This document shows, one piece after another, positions 42,601 through 60,529 of a stretch of DNA of 64,000 nt; position 1 is the first letter of the stretch; each line of letters starts with the position of its first letter. Source of the DNA: Aptenodytes patagonicus (lineage: Eukaryota; Chordata; Aves; Sphenisciformes; Spheniscidae); NCBI RefSeq assembly GCF_965638725.1, contig NC_134953.1, forward strand, positions 42,678,454-42,742,453, given 5' to 3'. A program made the translations under genes and the position numbers. Under the pieces are notes generated by a model. The model did no database searches. It saw only the letters and a program-made list of their open reading frames with translations, and was not told the DNA's origin.

Positions 42601-45250
42601 AAATGCCTTGATGTGAAGAGATAGGGGTGGAAGAGGACCCGGGACAAGTTCAGACTAAAGGCAAAGCACAAGGTGTTGCCTACAGGGAGAGACATAACTA
42701 TGGGAAGACCCAGTCCAAGGTCTGATGGTGTCCGTCCTGTGCAGTAGCTCAGTCAATAGCAAATGTCTTTGTGCCAGAGCGGCACAAGCTGCCGTATCTG
42801 GATCTGTGGGGTGCCAGGAGATGTTTTGAAGACCAGGGTGCTGCTGGGCTGTGGTGCCTGTGTAGATCTGGGGATGTGAGAGCATCAAGGCAGTGCTGAC
42901 ATCCCCTTTTCTGTGCAGTTAAAGGCTGCTGGTGCGCTCTGCCGGCCCAGCAAGAACGACTGCGACCTGCCCGAGCACTGCACTGGCCTCAGTGCCGAGT
43001 GCCCAGAGGATGTCTTCCAGGAGAATGGCATCTCCTGCCAGAATGGCAACGGCTACTGCTACAATGGGGCCTGCCCCTCACACGGCGAGCAGTGCCGCAC
43101 GCTCTGGGGCACAGGTAGCTACTCCCCCACGCTGCCCACCCTCCTTGCCCCACATGCTGGATGATATGCCTGGAGCCCCGGCTCCTGGGGCCAGGGCATT
43201 GCTCGGCTGTGGTCCCCTCTTGCATCCCTAGCTGGAGTGCTATGGCTGCTGACCCTAAAGCGTGGCCACTGGTGCCAGCACCACCGGCTTGCTGCAGGCT
43301 CTGGCTCCGTGTGACCCTTTCCGTGTGTCCCGCAGAGGCCCAGGTGGCTCCTGATGTCTGCTTTAAGCACAACAGTGAGCAACACCTTCACCTCCACTGC
43401 CTCACCGAGTATGGGAAGCAGCCCTGCAGCCCCAAGTAAGGAGCTGGGGATGGGGGTTAAGGGGGTGGTGTCCATGTCTGGCGACAGCACCATGGGGCTG
43501 AGCAAAGCTCCCCAGCCCCGTGCCACCCCCGCTGCTGGTGCTCATGGCTGCTTCTTCCACAGGGATGTGAAGTGCGGCACGCTGCTGTGCCTGAGCGACA
43601 ACACAAGCCCTGTCCTCGGCGGCGGCTCCTACTCCCTCTTCTTTGGCCGCTTCAAGTGCAAGGCAGTCATTGCCAGCAGCGACGCCAATGAGGTGGTGGC
43701 CAAGCTCAGGCTGGTGCCCACTGGTGCCAAGTGCGGAGAGGAAATGGTGAGCGTGCTGGCAGATGTGCTGGGGTGGTGGGGGGAGGTGACCACCAGCCAT
43801 GGGGACCCGGGGCAGCCTCAGAGTCCCCCTGCCTGCCCCCAGGTCTGCTACGCTGGGCGCTGCCAGAACCTCCTGGTCTACGGCAACAAGAACTGCTCGG
43901 CCAAGTGCAACAACCATGGGGTACGCTGTGGGATCGTCCTCTCCCAGGGCAGCTGCGGGGCCCGGGCGGTGGTCCTGGCCCCTACAGTGTGTCCACCACA
44001 CTGACACTTTCCTCCCTCATCTCAGGTGTGCAACCACAAGCGCGAGTGTCACTGCGAGCCAGGCTGGGCAGCGCCCTACTGCGAGCAGAAGATTTCAGGG
44101 GTGGCGGCAGGTATGGCATCCCCTGTGCATGACTGGCATGAGCTCCCTCAGCCAGATGCGTGTGCTGGGGAGGGATGCTGGGGAGGGGGTCGGCGCCCTG
44201 CCATGGTGCTGGAGGGCACCACTCCATGGGGCGTCCCTGGCATGGGAGCACCTATCCTGACGCTAACCGGGTCTCCACAGGGAGCAGCAGCGTGGTCTTG
44301 GCGACTATGCTGGCTGTGCTGGCGCTCTCCGGCATCCTGCTCGGCAGTGGTGTTGTGCTCCTCAGAGGCAGGGGGACAAGGCATTTCCAGAAAGGGTAAT
44401 TTCCCCCCTCCTCTGCCCCACAGCAGGGCTGAGCCACGGCCACACAGGCTGAGCTCAGGTGTTGCCTGGAGCAGCCCCCCATTATCCCTGTGCCCCACAG
44501 GAGGACCTCCAGTGGGCCTGCTGCTGGCCTCGCCAACCCACTCTTCCAGGAGGGTGGCCGGACGCGACTCCCCCGCCGCCAGCTGTCCCGTCACGACATC
44601 GGCCACCCAAACCTGCTCAGCAGCACGGCAGCCCCGCGGGATGCCTGGGCCCTCGGGCCCTGCCGCCCAGCCCCGCAGGTAAGGGAGCTGAACAGAGCCC
44701 CAGTGCAGGGCAGCCTTTGTGGCATGGGCAGGAGGGCAGCCTCTCACCCTGTATTTTGCTGACTCTGCAGCTGCCAGTGCCAGTCCCTCAGGTGACATCT
44801 CCAGCCTCTGCAGGATGGCCCCTGCAGGTAACCACCACTCTGAAAGCCACCACTGCCTCGTGGCAGGGTGGCCTGTCCTTCCCATGGCCAGGGCCACTCT
44901 CAGATGTCCCCCCAGCCTCCTCTGGCCTGACCAGCCCCAGGTGTGTGGGGCACATCCATGGGGTGGCCCAGGCGGCTGATGACTTGGGGGAGCCCCTTCC
45001 TCTGCCTCCTGTCCCCCTCTGGGTCCCTCCTTGGTGCCCAGGAGAGGGACTCAGGGCTCTCCTCTCCTCCTGCCAGGCAAAGCCGAAGCCACCCAGCAAG
45101 CCTCTCCCGGCACTGAAGAGCAAAGCGCCGTGCCATGGCGAGGGGCCACCAGGACCAGCCCTCCCTCACCCCCCACCAACACCCCCCTCAGTCTTTCAGC
45201 GGGGCGTCCCCCCAAAGGTGGCCCTGAAGCTACCCCTGGCCAGGAGGTGA
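30464..45250 (+). CDS. ADAM8: ADAM8 (disintegrin and metalloproteinase domain protein 8), complete, 22 coding exons
   Basis: A type I membrane metalloprotease of leukocytes and osteoclasts that sheds surface proteins and binds integrins. Exons are 30464-30521, 31767-31876, 35749-35825, 36107-36185, 36286-36362, 38127-38313, 38794-38859, 38963-39031, 39680-39849, 39938-40019, 40714-40862, 41096-41273, 42057-42146, 42919-43114, 43336-43435, 43563-43746, 43843-43920, 44026-44110, 44281-44395, 44501-44678, 44771-44827 and 45077-45250. They total 2559 nt, 852 residues, with all phases consistent; human is 824. Domains: signal peptide 1-19, prodomain to about 200, reprolysin domain to about 400 with [12 protein letters not shown] (zinc site, catalytic Glu341), disintegrin, cysteine-rich, EGF-like, a membrane helix at about 683-706 and a proline-rich tail ending [12 protein letters not shown]. 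No RxxR furin site precedes the catalytic domain, as in ADAM8, which self-processes. Confidence 0.96.
31767..31876 (+). CDS. ADAM8: ADAM8 exon 2 (prodomain)
   Basis: After ttccag it encodes [20 protein letters not shown], then [12 protein letters not shown], ending at gtgagt. The [13 protein letters not shown] stretch is the conserved ADAM8 prodomain start. Confidence 0.9.
35145..35195 (+). mobile_element. possible tiny CR1 3' fragment
   Basis: The segment ggttggacttgagatgcctt, then gaggtcccttccacc, resembles the end of a sense CR1. It is only about 50 bp, in ADAM8 intron 2, so the match could be partly chance. Confidence 0.4.
35749..35825 (+). CDS. ADAM8: ADAM8 exon 3 (prodomain)
   Basis: After tcatgcag it encodes [20 protein letters not shown], ending WLEKN with a split Lys codon. 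The motif Y.V.AEG.DY.L.LEKN is typical of ADAM prodomains. Confidence 0.93.
36107..36185 (+). CDS. ADAM8: ADAM8 exon 4 (prodomain)
   Basis: After cctgcag it encodes [20 protein letters not shown], then EKPDIQ at gtacgg. It corresponds to the LL...YTETHY-type segment of ADAM prodomains. Confidence 0.93.
36286..36362 (+). CDS. ADAM8: ADAM8 exon 5 (prodomain)
   Basis: After ctgcag it encodes [20 protein letters not shown], then TCGGL. The H.CFY.G...G...S..S.STC.GL pattern is the hallmark of the ADAM family prodomain. Confidence 0.95.
36363..38126 (+). other. ADAM8 intron 5, no features seen
   Basis: Intron of 1.8 kb. It holds several open frames of 100-180 residues, such as 37099-37641 (+), with no domain or homology I can recognise. 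The other ADAM8 introns over 300 bp (38314-38793, 39032-39679, 40020-40713, 41274-42056, 42147-42918) are likewise empty. Confidence 0.65.
38127..38313 (+). CDS. ADAM8: ADAM8 exon 6 (prodomain end)
   Basis: After ttggcag it encodes [20 protein letters not shown] and later [19 protein letters not shown]. The Cys in GTCGES is the likely cysteine-switch residue that holds the zinc site latent. Contains an NET glycosylation sequon. The donor is gttaag. Confidence 0.92.
38794..38859 (+). CDS. ADAM8: ADAM8 exon 7 (start of metalloprotease)
   Basis: After cttccag it encodes [20 protein letters not shown], then KE. RYVEL.LVVDN is the conserved N-terminal strand of reprolysin domains. No basic furin site is seen just before it. 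Confidence 0.93.
38963..39031 (+). CDS. ADAM8: ADAM8 exon 8 (metalloprotease)
   Basis: After cccatag it encodes [20 protein letters not shown] and VDK at gtgagc. It is in phase 0 at both ends. Confidence 0.93.
39680..39849 (+). CDS. ADAM8: ADAM8 exon 9 (metalloprotease)
   Basis: After acaccag it encodes [20 protein letters not shown], then [20 protein letters not shown] and QLIT. The L..V.LVGLE.W...D core and the HDNAQLIT block are typical of ADAM catalytic domains. Confidence 0.95.
39938..40019 (+). CDS. ADAM8: ADAM8 exon 10 (metalloprotease)
   Basis: After cccacag it encodes [20 protein letters not shown], then DSGGVNQ. It contains the G.DF.GTT.G.A...MC...SGGV block before the zinc site. 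Confidence 0.95.
40714..40862 (+). CDS. ADAM8: ADAM8 exon 11 (zinc-binding active site)
   Basis: After cccacag it encodes [20 protein letters not shown], then [15 protein letters not shown]. The consensus HExxHxxGxxHD is complete: zinc ligands His340, His344 and His350 with general base Glu341, so the protease should be active. It continues to GGCVMAAS, the Met-turn region. Confidence 0.97.
41096..41273 (+). CDS. ADAM8: ADAM8 exon 12 (metalloprotease end, disintegrin start)
   Basis: After cttcag it encodes [20 protein letters not shown], then [20 protein letters not shown]. The last stretch opens the disintegrin domain (CGN...E.GE.CDCG). Confidence 0.96.
42057..42146 (+). CDS. ADAM8: ADAM8 exon 13 (disintegrin)
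   Basis: After ctcacag it encodes [20 protein letters not shown] and [10 protein letters not shown]. The cysteine spacing is that of disintegrin domains. An NAT sequon is conserved. Confidence 0.96.
42919..43114 (+). CDS. ADAM8: ADAM8 exon 14 (disintegrin loop and cysteine-rich start)
   Basis: After gtgcag it encodes [20 protein letters not shown], then [20 protein letters not shown]. The integrin-contacting loop reads KNDCD, not RGD, close to the acidic loop of other ADAM8 proteins. Confidence 0.96.
43336..43435 (+). CDS. ADAM8: ADAM8 exon 15 (cysteine-rich)
   Basis: After cccgcag it encodes [20 protein letters not shown], then [13 protein letters not shown]. It is in the ADAM cysteine-rich domain, a fast-evolving part of the protein. 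Confidence 0.92.
43563..43746 (+). CDS. ADAM8: ADAM8 exon 16 (cysteine-rich)
   Basis: After tccacag it encodes [20 protein letters not shown] and later [14 protein letters not shown] at gtgagc. V.CG.L.C and G..CG are cysteine-rich domain landmarks. Confidence 0.94.
43843..43920 (+). CDS. ADAM8: ADAM8 exon 17 (cysteine-rich to EGF-like)
   Basis: After ccccag it encodes [20 protein letters not shown], then KCNNHG. It carries an NCS sequon and the first cysteines of the EGF-like module. Confidence 0.95.
44026..44110 (+). CDS. ADAM8: ADAM8 exon 18 (EGF-like)
   Basis: After tctcag it encodes [20 protein letters not shown], the EGF-like VCN....C.C..GW.PP.C signature, and then a short juxtamembrane stalk. 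Confidence 0.96.
44281..44395 (+). CDS. ADAM8: ADAM8 exon 19 (transmembrane)
   Basis: After ctccacag it encodes [20 protein letters not shown] and [17 protein letters not shown]. This is a single hydrophobic helix followed by a basic stop-transfer sequence. Confidence 0.93.
44501..44678 (+). CDS. ADAM8: ADAM8 exon 20 (cytoplasmic tail)
   Basis: After cccacag it encodes [20 protein letters not shown] and a basic stretch with [13 protein letters not shown]. The NPLFQ motif matches the conserved NPLFH/Q of ADAM8 tails. Confidence 0.9.
44771..44827 (+). CDS. ADAM8: ADAM8 exon 21 (cytoplasmic tail)
   Basis: After tctgcag it encodes [19 protein letters not shown], ending at gtaacc. It is a 19-residue proline-rich cassette, phase 0 on both sides, so it could be skipped without shifting the frame. 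Confidence 0.75.
45077..45250 (+). CDS. ADAM8: ADAM8 exon 22 (cytoplasmic tail end and stop)
   Basis: After tgccag it encodes [20 protein letters not shown] and a proline-rich SH3-ligand-like stretch, ending [14 protein letters not shown] and TGA. PKVALK.P matches the conserved ADAM8 C-terminus, which supports this frame. Confidence 0.87.
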   Translation, partial: AKPKPPSKPLPALKSKAPCHGEGPPGPALPHPPPTPPSVFQRGVPPKVALKLPLARR

Positions 45251-45975
45251 CCAAGGATGCTCCATCTGCCACCGTGGCTGAGGAGTTGCTGGCTCTGGCG
45301 CTTGTGTGGCACAGCTGGGGAGCCACCGTCTCACTTCCACCCTTACTTGAATCACTCACCAGACCTTCCCCCGGGAGGGCACCAGTGTTTACAGATATTT
45401 GAGTTGTGCCTTAACAGACTTTGTAGCCTCATGGTTGGCCCAGGGAGAGCCGTCAGCCGGGGCTTCGTGAGAAGACCAGGAGTGGGGACAATGCCAGCTC
45501 TGGTTTTGAGGCCAGCCCTGAGTTGGCCTAGGCTCTCCTGTGCCTTGGGAGCTGCTGCCTTCTCTCCCAATATCCTGAATGTGTCCTGCTCCTCCTGCCC
45601 CTTCCCTGCTGGGGCCGCAGTGAGGAGCTTCTGACATCGCCTGCTGGGCTTTCCGGGGCAGGAGTGCTGCACTGCAGGGACCATGCCCTGGGGCCACTGG
45701 CCCAGCTGGGGACAGTCACACAGGGGGGTCTTGCCAGGGGCTTTGGCAGGTCCAAGCTGGGTTTGGCCTCCCCGCTGGGCTTTTATCTCTGAAGTTATCA
45801 CTTGAGTTACTGTTATCCTGAAAGGGAATTTCCTGGGAGCCTTTTTACAGCAGCCATTAACTTAAGACCCTTATGTGACCATTTTGAGCTATCTGTTGTG
45901 AAACCAGACCTCCCCATTTTTGATATAATTTAGGTTGAAGGCTTTTATACCAATAAAGACTGAAGGTAGTGGTGT
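45251..45975 (+). other. ADAM8: ADAM8 3' UTR
   Basis: About 725 bp from the stop to just past AATAAA at 45952-45957. No other canonical signal lies in between. The end coordinate is an estimate. Confidence 0.75.
45952..45957 (+). terminator. ADAM8 polyadenylation signal AATAAA
   Basis: Canonical hexamer in taccaataaagactg, followed downstream by GT-rich sequence (ggtagtggtgtc at about 45965-45976), as expected of a cleavage region. Confidence 0.85.
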
Positions 45976-46774
45976 CACAGGGTGTCTCTCGGTAGAAGGG
46001 GGAAGCACAGGCAGCGGAGCAGGAGGGCAGTGGGGCAGGAGGGTGGCAGCAGGCAGGGAGCTGCCAGTTGCTCAGGGTGGATCTGGCATGGGTGGAGCCA
46101 GCAGGGAGAAGGGCTTGAGCTGAGGTCCCAAATACTGTGCCAGAGCCACGGGGAACAAATGGCAGAGCTTCCTGCCAGCTGCACGGAGCAAGGCTGTCAT
46201 GGGGGCTGCAGAATGCTGCAGCGAGTCCCTGTGACCCCCCACAGCCCCAGCTGCCAAAACAGGCCCCAGACTCACTCTCTGACTGAAGACGAGCCACCAT
46301 GAGTCCCACCACCACCTTGACTCCCATCATCCTAGTCCAAGACAAGCGTTCATGCTTGCAGGCAACATCGGTGCTCAGGGACCAGCCCGCAGGTCCCAGG
46401 GACACCAGCCACAGTCCCCAAAGACACCGCTTGCACACAGCAGCCATGCCTGCTTGGGAAACGCTCCTGCACTGGCTGCACGCGAGCAATGTGGCAGCTC
46501 AGGTGGGGGCCCAAGGGCCACCAGGGCTCAGCTCCCACCATGAGCTTCGGAGGATGATAGCAGAAACACAGCAGGACTGTAAGTGCTGTCCCTGCTGCTC
46601 AGCACCATCCTGTGGGTTTTCTTTCAGCCCAGGCTGCTCATGGGGCTCCTAAGGTGGCAGTCACTGGGGACATTCAACTAGATGCAGTGTTACTGTGGGA
46701 TGAGAGGCATAGGTGTCCCCCCTCCACATGCCTACAGTGATACTGGCCCTAGGACACATAAAGCCACCAAGGAA
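45976..46774. other. spacer between convergent ADAM8 and ERLIN1 genes
   Basis: About 0.8 kb between the two inferred polyadenylation sites. I see no gene, repeat or RNA in it. Confidence 0.6.
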
Positions 46775-49700
46775 ATGGTAACAAAATAGTTTTATTCTGC
46801 TTTATCAAAAGAACTTAACACTGTGCATGTAAACTTGAACATATATGTTTCCTTAAAGGTGCGGATCCAGTGGCAGACGCCTTTAGTCACACAAGCACAC
46901 AGACCTTTTGAACGGAGAGAAAAACCAGTTCAAACCAATGTTCCCAGTTGCACCCATGTTCCCGCTCTGCAGCTCCCATCTCAGAGAGGAGCAAAGCCCA
47001 GACTGGGGTGTTAAAGTCATGGTGATTCCCTCCTCCCACACACCTACTCAGGCTTCTGAAGTGGTGGCTGGGGAAGCAGAGAAGGATGGAGGAGGCTTTT
47101 GCAGAAGGCACTGAGCATCACGCACACGTTGCTGCAGGACTTCAAACCACAGGAGCATCCCCAGGTGTCCCTCAGACCACATGGGTAGGAGGTGGCTGAT
47201 GCATACCCAGCCAGAGCAGGATGACATTTAGCCAGAGTGACAGCCACTAATGGCAAAGCCATGCATCCACCTGGACGGCTGCAGGGAGGCCCAGCAAGAC
47301 TCAGATCCAAAGGGAAGTAGCCCTCCCTGTAGGGGGATCTCGCTCTGATCACTGCAGGAGAGATGTGAGCTGTCTGGTTATTGCTTCTAGTGGTTCCCCT
47401 TTGTGCCCTTGCTTCTTGTCATCTCCAGGCTAGCAGAACCTACCCTGTCCACCCAGCCTGATGCCCAGGGTTTGATGCCAGCACTAGGTAGTGCCCAACC
47501 CCAGTGAATACCACATGGAGACAAGTCTACATCTCCTCCAGGAGTGCCTTTGTTCTAAAAAGCCCGCCTTAATCTCAAAATTCAACCGAAGTGGCCACTG
47601 CAAGCCAGCAACACCGAGGAGGTGGAGGGTCAAAGAGCTGCAACTCCACTGGCTCCTTGAAGCCCTTCCCACAGGAGAAATGGGACCTTGCAAGTCAAAC
47701 GGTACTTCCAGGACACATTTCAAACACCACAGCTATGAAATACACTGCCATCCCCTCTCTGCCCTGGCACCCTTCCCCTGGAAAGGGCACTGCTGTGCCT
47801 GCCCGCTCCTCTCCTGCCATCAGCCATGGGTTTCAGCTCTGCCCTGCCTGCTGGCTGAGCTGCCTTCCAGCACGACACGCAGACATCCTTCCTGCTCCTC
47901 TGCCCACCGGGGTCCTTTGAAGGGTGCTCTTCATCAGGAGGGCACTGTTTGTCCAAGCCTTTGGCAGGTGAGGTCATGAGCCCGCCCCATGCAAAAGCTT
48001 GGCTTAGTGCTCCCCAGGCTGGGATCTGCAAGGCACATGGCTGTGCCACAACCCCTGTGCACCAGGTGTGTACAGCAAAAACTGGAGAAACCTCTCCTCC
48101 TGGCAACAGCAGTACCCTTCCTCTCATCCTCAGAGCATGAGGAAGCATGCTCTCCCATGACCTCCCTGGAAGCCAGGACTGGTGCTCAGCACCTTCAGCT
48201 GGCCTCTCACTGGGGCAGGGTCCTGGTCCCTGGCTCCTGCCATGGCTGGGTTTGAAGAGGAGCTGGTATCCTGGAGCAGAGCACCAACTGGGCCTTGGGA
48301 GTTTGCAGACAGGTGGAGGTGAAACTGCTGCAGTCCCCCAGTCATGTATTACCCAAGCTGGCCAGCAGCGGCAGCAGGAGAGGCAGGGTCAATACATCCC
48401 TGCTCTGCCCCAGAGATGGAGGAGAGGCAGCCAGGGCAGGAGCTGAGACAGCATAAGGCACTGTATGTTACCAAACTTCCTTGAGGAGAGACACTACCAT
48501 CCTCCAAGTCAGGCCACACAGCACTGGAAAGCCTGAAGCCCACACAACTCGTTTGGGGAAATCATTAGCAGAGGTAAAGTTCGGACCATTTGTTTTGGGT
48601 TGAATGTTTCACCAAGGCAAAAGCTAAGCATGTTCCTCCCCTTGCCATGAGGCTGCAGATGGTGCCAGGGACAGAAGATCTCAATGCCAGCACCAACCAG
48701 CCTGTCAGCATCAACCGGCGAAGCGCCCGGAGTGTCACCACCAACCGGCCTGTCCGGTGAACCACGCCAGGGCTGAGCGCTGCACATGGCTGTGCCCGAG
48801 GGGACAAGAAAGCAGGATGAACGTACAGATATTCCAGGCTGGCGGAGGAGAGGTGGTCTCTGAACATATAGTGGGTTTGGAGGCAGGCAATGCTGCAGTG
48901 CTACCAGCTGGGGAACGGCGTTCCAGCTCAAGCTCCTGCCAGTTCCTTCCTCAGCCATCATATTCTGGGATTGTCGCAGAACACGAGAAACAGGTCCTAG
49001 AAACAAGCACGTCCTCACAGGCAAAGGGGAGGACAGAGGAAAAGAGGAAAGCAGATTGTACCAGCAGATTTCCCCCCTGAGCACATCTCTCTCACCTTGC
49101 AGTGGCACACGGGGAGCAGGGGTTGGATATATTACAATGCACACCAGGAGAAAAGATCATTCTGCCAGCACAGCTCGTGAGTCAAAAGCCCCGCAATGCA
49201 GCGAAGCCTGGCCAGTGATGAGAGGACCAGTGACAGACTCCCCACCGTGGCTGTTCAAGGACACACGAGGCAGGTCCCATTTCTTCTTGGAGCAGTGGAT
49301 TTTGCACTGGGGAGCAGCAATGCCTCACCTACTTTGCAGCTGAGGTGTCAAAACATCTGATGTGCTGCAGAGCGGGGTCCCTTCACTCTTCTCTTCCCCT
49401 TCACTTTGCCAGCAAGGCAGAGCAGTGGAAATTCAGCCCCCTTTCCCTGGTGAAAAGACCTACACAGGGAGGCTGGGGTCTGAGCAAAGATTTCCGAGCC
49501 CTGTTCCCAACCAGCTGCTCAGAGGTGCTCCATGCACTCTGAAATCTGGTTTACGGTGCAAAGTGAGACCCAGCCACCCAGCTGAAATCTACTACAGTCA
49601 GTCACAGGCAGCCAGTGTGATGCTCTTGCTTGGAGAGGGGGAGTTACAGAAGCCCGTTAGAGATTGCTTGCTCCGAGTCATTATCTAGTGCCACTGCCTA

Positions 49701-50303
49701 AAGGAAAGAAGAAGATAATGGCTACGCAGATCCTATTCAAATAACCTATTCCACACCAAACCACTCCTCGCCAGGCCTCGCCCTGAGCAGGAACACGCAG
49801 CCTCCACTGGCCAAGGAGAGCCCACTCCATTGGAGTCCTTGAGGAGAGTTAGATAGTGCCGGTTTCTACCTGCCTTGGAGTCCACAAAGCAAAGCTTCAT
49901 CGGCAGGACGAAGGAAACCTCTTTGCTTGGCCTCAGCGAGAAGCACTGGGGAATGACCAGTGGGCAGCAACATAGCACTCAAAGCAACATCTCCTACCTC
50001 CAGAGTAATGCTTGCTAAATAATTGCACCTACTGCAGAAGGCTTTCCTGGTGTCTGTCTTTTAATATTCCAGTATAGGTATGTTAGTACAGGACTATCCC
50101 TCATTTGGAAGCACCAATTTAATAGGGGAAGAAATGGAAGAGGCAGAGCACTTGCAATGTGTTGCTAGAAGAAAATCAACCCAACTGTCACCTATACACA
50201 AGATGTCCACGCATGCGCTGCATCCGCCCCACCAGCACAGGGCAACATCCCCATTCACAGCTGGGCTAGCTGTTGAGCTGTACCAGGTATCTTTCTACCT
50301 CTG
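46775..50303 (-). other. ERLIN1: inferred ERLIN1 3' UTR
   Basis: There is no canonical polyadenylation hexamer on the minus strand between the stop (50304) and 46796, so a 3.5-kb 3' UTR is the simplest reading. It is long for this gene, and an earlier non-canonical site is possible. I see no other gene in it; open frames of 100-210 residues look fortuitous. Confidence 0.5.
46791..46796 (-). terminator. candidate ERLIN1 polyadenylation signal
   Basis: The + strand reads tttatt in an AT-rich segment (aatagttttattctgcttta), giving AATAAA on the minus strand. It is the first canonical hexamer downstream of the ERLIN1 stop. Confidence 0.55.

Positions 50304-60529
<10,226 letters not shown>

Noticed and set aside
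47044-49144. Several 100-210-codon open frames between ADAM8 and ERLIN1
   Set aside because: They overlap on both strands, have no domain, and lie in what is best read as the ERLIN1 3' UTR.
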